Source of the DNA: Closterium sp. NIES-65
Taxonomy: Eukaryota > Streptophyta > Zygnematophyceae > Desmidiales > Closteriaceae
Direction of reading: 5' to 3'
DNA: 64,000 nt
Assembly: GCA_948144175.1 (NCBI GenBank)
Contig: CANXME010002498.1
Location: 1-64,000, forward strand
Of this stretch, positions 55,191 through 64,000 are shown piece by piece (within the stretch, counting starts at the first letter, position 1; every line of letters begins with the position of its first letter). The notes beneath the pieces were generated by a model. The model was not told the DNA's origin and made no database searches. It was given only the letters and a program-made list of their open reading frames with translations. The translations under genes were made by a program, and so were the position numbers.

Positions 55191-57390
55191 AAGACCAAGA
55201 ACCTGCTGCAGGAGCGGAACGAAGTACCTCCGAGGCCGCGCGGCAACTCCAGACTCAGCAGGTACAGCACCAGCACCCTCAGCGACAGCACCAGCGCCAC
55301 CAGCACCTCCAGCAGCAGGACCTCCAGCAGCACCAGCAGCAGAACCACCGCCAGGACAAACAGCAGCTGTCTCAGCACCAACACCCTCAGTGGCTCCAGC
55401 TCCAGTAGGACCCGCAGGCCCAGCAGCTCCGGGACCGGCAGGACCAGCACCCTCGACAGTCGAAGAAGCTCCAGCTCCAGCAGCATGCCTTTAGCGGCGA
55501 GCAAACCACTCGCGCAGCTCCTGTGGAGAGAGGGGCTCCCGGCGAGACACAGCAGCAGGAGAAACCCCAGGCTCAGCAGCTCCAGACGCAGCACCCGCAG
55601 GCGCAGCAGCTCCAGACTCAGCACCCCCAGGCTCAGCAGCTCCAGACACAGCACCCCCCGGCTCAGCACCCCAAGGCGTAGCACCTCCAGTCTCAGCACC
55701 CCCAGGCTCAGCACCCCCAGGCTCAGCACCCCGAGGCTCAGCACCCTCCGCAGTAGCACCCTCAGGCCCAGCACCCCCAGGCTCAGCACCCCCAGTGGCA
55801 GCACCTCCAGGCCCGGCACCCCCGCGCACAGCACCCCCAGAGGCAGCACCCCCAGGCCCAGCACCCGCAGCAGCACTAGAGTCACCAGTAACCTCGACCG
55901 GGTCAACGGCGTCTACCTGGGACAAACCTGAGGGAGCAGGAACCTGAGGGGGGAGGGGGTCTACCGGGGGGGGAACCGGCACAAGGAAGTCCGGTGGAGG
56001 GGGAAGGGAAGGAGTGCGGTAGGGGAAGAGGCGGTAGAAGGGGACTGACTCGTCGAACGTGACGTACTGGGAGGACAGAACACGACGAAAGGAGGGGTGG
56101 TAGAACTGCCACCCTGGGGCGTCAGGGGGGAAGCCAAGGAAGACACAGGGAGCAGCACGAGGGGACAGCTTGTCCGCAGACAAGTCGCGGACAAACGCCC
56201 GAGATCCCCAGACACGGAACGCCGACGCATCGCCAACCTTCCCCGTCCACATCAAGAATGGGGACATCGCGGGCCGAGAGACCCTGGGGTGAAGGTTGAT
56301 CTGATGCGCGGCGTACCGAACCGCAAACGGCCACAGAAAATGGGGGGCAGCCGCATGCACCATGGACGTACGGGCGACGTCCATGACAATGCCGATGCGG
56401 CGCTCAGCAATCCCATTCTGCTGTGGAGAGTCCGGAAGCGTGAAGGTCTGGCGGATGCCTCGTGCCCGACAGTAGGCTCGCAGAAGGCCAGAGGAGAACT
56501 CTCCGCCTCTGTCCGAGTGCAGGCGGAAAACAGGAAAGTCTGAGCCGAAGCTCTTCCTGAGCTGGAGACGAGCTGCGCGGATCTAGTCGATCAACACCTC
56601 AGTGACCTCACCCTTGCTGCGCAAGGGGAAGACTGAGGTGTAACGCGTGTAGTCGTCAACCACCAGCAGGAAGTAGCGCTCGTGACCCTGTCCACGGACG
56701 CGGGCTGGGCCCCACACGTCCATGTGAAGCGTCTGCATCGGGGCCTCCGTCGGAGGGAACGGGGAGGAGTGAGGGGTAGCCCGCAGGCGACCCTCGACAC
56801 AGGGGACACAGGGAGGGCCAGGCCCCGGAGGAAGGGGAGGGAGGGACCGGGGAAGGCCAGAGACAAGAAGGCGAGAGGCCATGCCCCGGAGACGAGGCAG
56901 GGAGGGGTGACCCATCCTGTGGTGCCACAGGAGGGTCTCGTGGGACAGGAGGCGACACGAGCAGGGGGCAGACTCAGGACCAGACCTGGACGCTGCAGCA
57001 AACACCTGACCCGACGCAGCTACCTGACCAGACGCAGGAGAAGGAGACGGAACAGTGAGTGTGTACAGGCTCGACCCTTGACCACGTGTGAATGTGGTCA
57101 GGTGTCGACCCGTGTCCGCGTCCGTGCAGTGGGTGACTCGTTGGCGCGCAGGGGTGAACTGGTCAACCCCTGCATCCTGTAGGTCAGCACCCGCCACCAA
57201 GTTCGTAGAGAACGAGGGGAGGTAGAGACCGGACAGGGCGCCAGACGGGACCGCAGGGCACGGCAGGACAGTGGAGTAGCGAGCCAGAACAGGACCCCTA
57301 GAGGGGTCTGCCAAGGAGACCGCCACTGGCCGACTAAGCGGCGTGAGTGTGGTGCGGTCTCGAAAGAAGGAGCGAGACGCCCCGGAGTCA
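55191..57390 (-). pseudogene. M protease, integrase and linker
   Basis: Protease DSGAS is intact (57381-57390 on the minus strand). Integrase: WHHRMGHPS with CVPC, D in HMDVWGP (near 56725), TAG at 56583 replacing Trp of IDWIR, D in LHSDRGGEF (near 56510), E in NGIAERR (near 56405). The linker is [14 protein letters not shown] and ends REWFARR-stop (55491). A frame change separates it from the RT. Confidence 0.8.
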
Positions 57391-58961
57391 AGAGTGAAAG
57401 TGAGAGAGGGTGAAGTCGACACAGTACCTGAGAGAGCAGACTCACCAGCACCTGAGGACTCAGACTCACTGGCACCTAGACCAACACCCTCACCAGCACC
57501 TGGAGCAGCAGCCTCAACAGCACCTAGAGCCGCAGTACCAATGCCCGGGTCGGGCGGGAAACACCGGTAACAGTCACCCTCCTCACTAATAGTCACAGCA
57601 TACATAGCAGCAAGAATAGCATCAAAGTCAAGATCAAAGATAGCTACTCCAGCCCTAGACAGCTGGTCCCAGCGAGGGATCTCAGAGGCGTCAGGAAACT
57701 GGCGGCGCCAAGCGTCAGTCAGGCGGCCGAAGCAACGCTGGGTGGAGTGTGGACCACCACACTGCTCACCCGCACGGTCGCCAGTGCGTAGGACGTAAGT
57801 GCACGGACCAGTACCCCCACCCCGCTGACGCGCAGAGTACCACTCACGGAGCTGCTGCGTGGAGAGGGTCTCCTGACCACGCTGCTGCTGCTGGCGCTGA
57901 CCACCACCGGAGCCACTCCTCCTCGGCGCGCCACGACCTCCGCCGCCTCCTCCGCCGCCGCCGCCACCACCTCCACCGCCACCGCCACTCCCACCGTCGC
58001 CGCCGCCACCGCCGCCTCCGCCTCCACCCCCACTACCACCGCCGCTGCCGCCCCCGCCTCCACTGCCTCCGCCGACACCTCCACTCCCGCCACTACTCCC
58101 GCTACCACCCTCACCTCCGCCGCTGCCTCTACCTCCGCCTCCACCGCCCCCGCCGCCTCCACCACCGCCCCTGCCCCCCTTGCTCTTGCCAGAGCGACGT
58201 CTCCCGCTGGGGGCAGACGCCGCTCCGACCGACTCAAAACCAACAAGGTTGGCCGTAGCAGCAGAGGCGACAGAGGGCAGGAGGGGGGAGGGGGAACACC
58301 CCTCAAAGATGGGGGTGCGCGGGTCACCACGAGAGGCCCCTACAGCGAGAATGCTCTTCTCGGCTGCGAGGAGGGACCTCTCGAGGATCTCGACAGTGAG
58401 AGTGGTGGGGCAGACTGCGAGTAGGTCGTCCCTGACTCCGCGAAGGGAGTCAGGGAGGCGGGTGACAATGTAGTAGAGAGTGAAGTACTTGGGGGGGGGG
58501 TTCTTGGCGCAGAACTCAGCAGGAAGTGCAGCGCGGAAGCGAGCGTCACTAGTGCGCAGCTGGGTAATGAGGTCGGCGACTGTGGCAAAAGCAGCAAGGT
58601 CGGGAAAGAGGTACGGTAGCATGAGGCGGCTCAGTGCAGCAGTGGCAGGGGTGGAGTAGCGTGCGATAACGGCGTCGTACAGGGTCTTAGCACTCTTGTA
58701 CGACCCAAAGTGCGCACGCTCAGCGGGAGGGAGGTGGCGACGCACAGCAAGACGTGCAGCAGCATCGCGTGTGGCCCACTGTGAGCGAACAGTGGCATCC
58801 TCAGTAGCAGCAGGGGCGGGAGAGGCACCAGAAGTGAGATCAAAGAGAGAGAGTCCGTCAGCTCTGTCGCACTATAGGAAAAGCAGTAGGTCGTCTACCC
58901 ACACGTCAAAGTCAATGGCTCTGCCCTCAGCGTCAAAGGCGAGGACACTGGGGGTAGCCAT
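57391..58961 (-). pseudogene. M gag
   Basis: ATG at 58961 (minus) opens MATPSVLAFDAEGRAIDFDV. A TAG at 58872-58874 replaces Gln of the LFLQCD motif. Beyond it the frame is open for 720 codons into integrase. The C run at the family frameshift site is 10 long, giving KNPPPKYFTLYYIV in frame, which defines the ancestral reading. A Gly tract of about 90 residues and the C-x13-C-x3-H-x4-C motif follow. Confidence 0.8.
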
Positions 58962-58999
58962 GACAGCAGTAGAGAGAGGGCAGTGCGCAGAGTAAAGCT

Positions 59000-59945
59000 C
59001 AGTGCTCACCAGACAGGGCAGTGCAGGGAGGGCTCGGGCGGCTCCGGCGGCTCGGGCGGCTCGGGCGGCTCGACTGCTGGGCGGCTCGGGCGACTCGGCG
59101 GCTCCGGCGGCTCGGGCGGCACTGCAGCTGGGGCGGCTCGGCTGCTGGGGCGGCTCGGCTGCTGGGGCGGCTCGGCTGCTGGGGCGGCTCGGCGGCTGGG
59201 GCGGCTCGGCTGCTGGGGCGGCTCTGCTGCTGGGGCGGCTCGGCCGGGAGATGGAGGGGCGGGGCCGTCAGGTGCAGCGGCGGGTCGACCGGTGCAGCGG
59301 CGGGCCGGCAGGTGCAGCGGCGGGGCCGTAGGGTGCAGCGGCGGGCCGGTAGGTGCAGCGGCGGGGCCGTCAGGTGAAGCGGCGGGCCGCCGGGTGCAGC
59401 GGCGGGCCGTAGGGTGCAGCGGCGGGCCGGCAGGTGCAGCGGCTGGGCCGTCAGGTGAAGTGGCGGGCCGCTGGGTGCAGCGGCGGGCCGTAGGGTGCAG
59501 CGGCGGGCCGGCAGGCGCAGCAGCGGGGCCGTCAGGTGAGGCGGCGGGCCGTAGGGTGCAGCGGCGGGCCGTAGGGTGCAGCGGCGGGCCGGCAGGTGCA
59601 GCGGCGGGGCCGTCAGGTGCAGCGGCGGGCCGGCAGGGCCGCGTCAGAGCAGGCGGCGGGGCCGCGACAGTGGAGGCGGCGGGGCCGCGTCAAGCAGGCG
59701 GCGGGGCCGCGTCAGTGGAGGCGGCGGGGCCGCGTCAAGCAGGCGGCGGGGCCGCGACGTAGCGGGCGGCAGGGCCGCGTCAGAGCCGGCGGCGGGGCCG
59801 CGTCAGTGGAGGCGGCGGGGCCGCGTCAAGCAGGCGGCGGGGCCGCGATCAGGAGGGGCAGCGGGGCCGCGAGGGAAATGGCGACCCGAGGGGTCGCTAA
59901 AAAAAATGCGCGCCTCGGGGCGCGCTTCGGTGGGCCCTAAAAAAC
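59000..59945 (-). repeat. M leader, GC-rich tandem repeats
   Basis: On the plus strand: GGCTCGGCTGCTGGGGC units, then GTGCAGCGGCGGGCCG(T/G)(A/C)GG units, then GCGGCGGGGCCGCG(A/T)CA units. Equivalent to the leaders of A, B and C. ORFs across it are artefacts. Confidence 0.7.
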
Positions 59946-59974
59946 GGTCCTTAGAAAGGACCCGCTCTATACCA

Positions 59975-60102
59975 TGTGAAACAAGTAAACAGGAATGAAA
60001 TGACTAGGGAAAGATTGGGTACAAATACAACCCTAGAAACCCTGTACCCCATATGTGCTACCCCACTATAGCCTACAGCAACTATGTCATATAAATCTGA
60101 CA
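59975..60102 (-). repeat. M 5' LTR, 128 bp
   Basis: Primer site TGGTATAGAGCGGG follows directly on the minus strand (59974 downward). Confidence 0.85.
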
Positions 60103-60277
60103 TACAGTTATGATGAAACATTGAATACATTGATTTTGAATGATCAGACTTTTGTTTTAAGACACTCTGAAATTTCAGCCTTTTTTCTATACCAAGTCTG
60201 AGATTTTTAGACTAAAACTGTGTACTAGTCTGACGAATCAGACAGGCCAAAAACGAATCTGGGGGCCTGACGCTTCC

Positions 60278-60346
60278 GCTATTACATTATTCCTACTCAA
60301 GGTCTTAGCCTTGTAAACGATTCTAAGGGCTTTTCTCGGCCCAACA
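60278..60346 (+). repeat. E2 3' LTR, last piece
   Basis: GCTATTACATTATTCCTACT to GGCCCAACA matches the end of the 5' LTR (18775-18843). TGGTG follows, identical to the base run before the 5' LTR. Confidence 0.75.
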
Positions 60347-60351
60347 TGGTG

Positions 60352-60431
60352 AGTGCCCATGCAAGGAGAGTCCAGAGAATTGTGGCCAAGAGAAGTGAGA
60401 ATGGATAGGGTTCACTATAGGAGGGCAAGTA
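60352..60431 (-). repeat. Possible D-family LTR, right part
   Basis: AAGGAGAGTCCAGAGAATTG and GGTTCACTATAGG match blocks of the D1 LTR (minus orientation), continuing the fragment at 18361-18400 across E2. Confidence 0.35.
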
Positions 60432-60855
60432 CCGTATGGCCCCGGCTATAGGCGCCGTCCGATTAATGGCGCCGGCGCCTGGAGCATGGCGCTTATGGCC
60501 GTTCCTCGATTATAAGCGCCCCCCCCCTTGTAAACCCCTGATTAATTATAAGCGCATGTATAATTTTATTCTTTCAATCTTGATTAAAACAGTAACGAAT
60601 TTCAAAATTCAAGCGAGTCAGCACCCATTTTCACTTTGTTTGACTTTTGAGGTCCTAACTGGTTTCGCGTCCAGCCAGGATGAGGTGGCACGCGGGCAAA
60701 TTGACGTGCGAAAAGCTATGTGCGGCGTCAGAGATTCGCCCTCACGCGATTCAAATTTAGGACGCTATTGAATGTCGACTCGATTGAACCTACGAGACGG
60801 AAATGTACGTTTTAATGCGTTTAAGTTGTATTTATGCATTTGTCATTATATAAGC
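60432..60855. mobile_element. Mariner-like MITE, second copy (interrupted)
   Basis: Starts CCGTATGGCCCCGGCTATAG after TA (60430-60431) and is the reverse complement of most of 42410-42838. It stops at TTATATAAGC where element R enters; the missing ~100 bp should lie beyond the window. A plus frame of 111 codons (60436-60771) is conserved with the frame in the first copy. Confidence 0.7.
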
Positions 60856-60982
60856 TGAGAAGAAACGAGAATGAATCAACTATGAATGAAGTGGGTACAA
60901 GTACTAACCCTAATTGGGTTGTACCCCCTATGGGATACCCCACTACAGCCTACACAAAAGCATAAGCTATAATGTTCTGACA
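60856..60982 (-). repeat. R 3' LTR, 127 bp
   Basis: On the minus strand reads TGTCAGAACATTATAGC to CTTCTCA, closest to the A and B LTRs. Confidence 0.8.
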
Positions 60983-61190
60983 CACCCCCATAGGCAAAGT
61001 GGGGGAGAACAGAGGGTCACAAGACCAGTCAAGCAAAGCAAAGCAAAGCTCAGGGTGGATCACAAAGTCACCATACATTCCGAGCACAAGTTCAACTCCA
61101 CAAGGCCAGTTCACATGCAGGAGTACATATATATAAAAGGCTAGACAAGCAAGAGGAGGTGTATATATATATGTAAAAGTACAAGCAAGG

Positions 61191-63342
61191 TCAACAGGTG
61201 AGCAAGTGAGGCAAGACAGGGACAAGACCCAGCTGAGTGCAGAAGCGATGATGATCAGGCGGAAGTGCCTTGGTGAAAACATCAGCAGTGTTGGCCTCAG
61301 AGGCCACGTACGCAAGCCGCAGCTTTCCACGCTGCTGTAGCTCACGAGCAAGGAAGTAGCGGAGAGCAATGTGCTTCGTTCTGTGCTCCAGTCGCTGCTC
61401 TCGACACAAGGCCAGCATGGCCTTGTTGTCTACGTATAGAACTGGAGGAGAACGAGGTGGCTCTCCAAGGTCGGTCAGCAGGTAGGTGAGCCAGCGAAGC
61501 TCCTCTGCAGCCATGGCCCCAGCGTAGATCTCAGCCTCACAATTGGAGCCGAGAATAGAAGACGAGCGAGTAGTCCGCCACGAGACAGATCCGGAACCAA
61601 GACTGAAGGTGTAACCCTGTGACGACCGCTGTATAGCCTGGTCATCAGCCAAGGAAGCGTCTGCGTGCCTAGTGAGGACCACTGGACTGCGCCCTCCAAG
61701 CACTAGCCCTATGCCCGACGTACTGCACAAGTAGCGCAACACCCTCTTCGCTGCAGCCATGTGCTCTGGTCGGTGTCTCCCACGAGCAACATAGCGTGCG
61801 AGAATGCTAAGAGTGTATGCAAGGTCAGGTCGTGTGCAGGTTATCAGGTACATGAGGCAGCCAACAAGCTCTGGATACGGGCCACTCGACTCTACGGACT
61901 CATCCGAAGGCAGAGCTGAGAGCGAGTGGCGAGTAGGCAGAGGAGTGGCCTGAGGCGAGGAGTACGTGAAGCCGAAGCGCTGAAGGACCTGCTGCACCAT
62001 GTGTGACTGAGTCAAGGTAATGGTGCGGCGAGCTCTGTCCCAGGTGATCTGCAAGCCAAGGTAGCTACGCAGTTCACCCAGGTCTGTGCATGTGTGTCTC
62101 TTCTGCAGCTCGGACTTCACGTAGGCGAGTCCAGCAGTGTCAGCTGTATCAAAGACCAAGTCGTCGACGTACACGAGGATATAGAACGGCGGCAGAGAGG
62201 TGTCGGTGCGCAGAAACAGCGACGGGTCGGCAGTAGAAGGAGCAAACACAAGAGCCACAAGTGTAGTCCTCAGTGTGTCGTGCCATTCACGGGGCGCCTG
62301 GCGGAGACCGTAGACTGGACGCCGGAGACTCCACTAGGTACCAGGAGGGAACGACCCAGTGAAGCCAGGCGGGCGGCGCAGCCAGATCTCCTCGTGCAGG
62401 GTGCCCTGCAAAAAAGTTGTGTTGAAGTCGAGACAGTGCAGCTCGTAGTCACGGTGAGCAGCAACGTGCAGTAGTACCCGAAGAGTGGTCATCTTCGGGG
62501 TGGGAGAGAAGGTCTGAAAAGTAGTGAACTCCCTGCCGCTGACTGAAGCCACGAGCCACGTACCGTGCCTTGAAGACAGGCGGAGAACCCGACGGCCGCT
62601 TCACCCTGAAGATCCACATGCCACTGACGATGTTCGCCCCAGGCAGGGGAACCTCATCAACGTAGATGCCTGTGGACTTCCAGGAAGCCATCTCTGTGCC
62701 CATAGCTGTCTGCCACTGAGAAGAGTAGGGACCCTCTATCGCCTCAGCGTAAGAGTGCGGAGTCGGGATGTCAAGTGCATCCGGGTCTCCCTCAGGGGTA
62801 AGCAGTACGGACACGAGACGAGGTGAAGCAGCAGCCAGACACTGGAACTCCTCCTGCCTGTCCTCAAGGACGTCCGTGCCAAGGGCACACTCACCCCCGA
62901 CGGACGAAGGACAGACAGACTCAGACTCAGCGACAAGACTAGCAGCGTAGTCTAGGCGACAGCGAGCAGCTAAGTCGACGAGCTTAGCAACTAGGGCACA
63001 CGCAGCAGTGGACTCGAAAGAAGGGTCAGTGACAACAGTAGCAAGGAGACCCGTGACAGTAGAACTGGCAGCACGAAGAGAGTCCGACTCCGGGTCGTCA
63101 AGAGCAGGGAGAGAGGAGTCAGGAGGAGAAGGCAAAGGGGCACGCAGAGGAGCAGTGGACGGACGCAGAGACATCCGGTGCGTGCCAGGGACAGGAGGAG
63201 GACGCTGACGCGACCCACGACCACTAGTGTGAGCAGCACGAACAGGCGACGCAGGGCGAGACGCAGGCTCACGACGCTCGGCAAGGCCTCCAGTAGGACG
63301 AGTGTAGGGAGAAGGAGGACGCAAAGGGGAGGCAGGCTGCAA
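61191..63342 (-). pseudogene. R RT and RNase H
   Basis: RNase H (RHADASL, NCEAEIYAG, YVDNKAM) and RT with YVDD near 62161-62172 are open from 62258 to the HLLTC stop at 61191. A TAG at 62334-62336 replaces Gln at the same GTQW site as in B. An extra A near 62520 shifts the frame in the palm (YFQTFSP region). Upstream frame is open from 63342 to 62449. Confidence 0.8.
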
Positions 63343-64000
63343 CTATAACTGTGACGGGACAGGTTGTGGACACTCTAAAGAAGGAGGAGGACTTGTAGAA
63401 GGTGGAAGACCAAGAACCTGCTGCAGGAGTGGAACGAAGTACGGTCGAGGCCGCACGGCGACTCCGGACACAGCAGGGACAGCACCAGTACCTCCAGCAG
63501 GAGCACCCGCTCCAGCAGCACCTCCAGCAGCTTCAGAACCTCCAGCAGCACCAGTAGTACCCCCAGCAGGGCCGCGAGCAGTGGGCCGAAAACCAACGCC
63601 CGCAGCAGCACCAGCTCCAGTCGAACTCGCAGGCCCAGCAGCTCCAGTACTCCCAATACGAACACCTCCGGGACCCGCGACACCAGCACCCTCAGCAGCC
63701 GAAGAACCTTTAGCTTCAGCAGCACGCCTCCTGCGCCGGGCAAACCACTCGCACAGCTCCGGTAGAGAGAGTGGCTCCCGGCGAGACGAAGCACCCGGAT
63801 GACCTCCAGGCGTAGCACCTCCAAACTCAGCACCCCTAGGCTCAGCACCCCCAGGCTCAGCATCCCCAGGCACAGCACCCCTAGGCGTAGCACCCCAAGG
63901 CTCAGCACCCCCAGGCTCAGCACCCCCAGGCTCAGCACCCCCAGGCTCAGCACCCCCAGGCTCAGCACCCCCAAGCTCAGCACCCCCAGTCTCAGCACCC
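63343..64000 (-). pseudogene. R linker between integrase and RT
   Basis: A TAG at 63343-63345 replaces Gln in the QLQLQP motif. Above it the minus frame reads RPRPYFVPLLQQVLGLPPST, an Ala/Gly-rich spacer, EPLSLPELCEWFARRR, and then a [11 protein letters not shown] repeat (63790-64000) built of CTCAGCACCCCCAGG units. No enzyme domain; it links integrase to RT. Confidence 0.7.

Larger units (their letters stand above)
52653..60102 (-). mobile_element. Ty1/copia element M, minus strand
   Basis: LTRs 52653-52780 and 59975-60102 (128 bp each, one difference seen), TSD TACAG (52648-52652, 60103-60107). Primer site TGGTATAGAGCGGG lies just inside the right LTR on the minus strand; polypurine tract TATGGGGGTG just inside the left one. 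Order on the minus strand: leader, gag, protease, integrase, linker, RT, RNase H. Despite near-identical LTRs it carries at least five stops. Confidence 0.85.
42906..60269. mobile_element. hAT-like element, 610 bp net, split by C and M
   Basis: Ends CAAGCCCTCAGA (42906) and complement CAGGCCCCCAGA (60269), 10 of 12 matching, with 8-bp TSD ACGCTTCC at 42898-42905 and 60270-60277. Own sequence remains at 42906-42932, 52232-52652 and 60108-60269 and is full of TCTGA/CAGAC subterminal motifs. Elements C and M lie inside with their own TSDs. No transposase. The uninterrupted E2 5' LTR (TATGCTTCCACTATT) gives the empty site. Confidence 0.7.
18401..60346 (+). mobile_element. Ty1/copia element E2, split by nested insertions
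   Basis: The 5' LTR (18401-18843) and a 3' LTR in three pieces (42006-42314, 42841-42905, 60278-60346) start TGTTGGAAAC and end GCCCAACA. TGGTG flanks both outer ends (18396-18400 and 60347-60351). Between them, plus-strand gag, protease, integrase, RT and RNase H appear in copia order in pieces. Each interruption has its own ends and, except D3, its own target duplication. Subtracting inserts leaves about 5.6 kb. Caveat: the leader after the 5' LTR also starts TGGTGAG, so the TSD partly coincides with the primer site. The element is dead (multiple stops, catalytic change in RT). Confidence 0.8.
60856..64000 (-). mobile_element. Ty1/copia element R, truncated by window edge
   Basis: 3' LTR 60856-60982 (127 bp) with polypurine TATGGGGGTG just inside; TAAGC before it is the expected left TSD. 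On the minus strand RNase H, RT and the linker follow; integrase, gag and the 5' LTR lie beyond 64000. Same family as A, B, C and M. Confidence 0.8.

Noticed and set aside
59000..59945. Gly/Ala/Arg-rich ORFs in the M leader
   Set aside because: GC-rich repeats in an untranslated leader; frames shift freely between copies.
26680..63345. Genetic code with TAG as glutamine
   Set aside because: TAG also replaces Trp and Ser, other stops and frameshifts are present, and CHG deamination explains the bias; kept only as a testable alternative.

Overview
The window is eukaryotic nuclear DNA, most likely from the green plant lineage. Supporting signs are spliced plant-type leucine-rich-repeat (LRR) exons of exactly 72 bp with phase-2 introns, several Ty1/copia retrotransposons with tRNA-Met-type primer sites, and stop codons dominated by CAG->TAG changes as expected for CHG-methylated repeats. 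A charophyte alga such as Closterium is my impression from memory only. I see no operons, rRNA, tRNA or CRISPR.

Layout. (1) 1-7.1 kb: a minus-strand LRR gene or gene relic, with one N-terminal cap exon and seven dispersed LRR exons. Three of the LRR exons sit in duplicated ~0.4-0.6 kb units, one of which carries a fold-back element. (2) 7.2-13.2 kb: about 178 copies of a 34-bp minisatellite without stop codons in any plus frame. It lies between two fragments that weakly resemble a reverse-transcriptase gene. (3) 13.2-18.4 kb: gene-poor DNA with a 715-bp hAT-like element whose empty site is nearby, a 732-bp solo LTR and a 137-bp MITE. (4) 18.4-60.35 kb: one Ty1/copia element (called E2 here) split by later insertions. 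Its two LTR copies are bounded by the same 5-bp duplication, TGGTG. (5) 60.35-64 kb: its flank, a mariner-like MITE, and a further copia element (R) running off the right edge.

Within E2, most inserts can be delimited by TG...CA ends and target-site duplications: copia elements A (TSD GAAAG) and B (CAGCT); solo LTRs at 39.3 (ACCTG), 39.7 (GAAAC) and 40.3 kb (GCACC); a mariner-like MITE (TA); and a 610-bp hAT-like element (8-bp ACGCTTCC). The hAT-like element holds copia elements C (TTTTC) and M (TACAG). Non-autonomous LTR elements D1 (in B) and D2 (in C) form a further layer, and D3 interrupts the E2 gag. Removing the inserts leaves E2 at roughly 5.6 kb, a normal copia length.

A, B, C, M and R are one family: LTRs of only 126-134 bp, GC-rich tandem-repeat leaders, gag with a long glycine tract and an unusual zinc knuckle, then protease, integrase, a GAEPGG-type linker, reverse transcriptase and RNase H. 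All copies seen are broken. No intact host gene is demonstrable; the LRR exons are the only likely host coding sequence.
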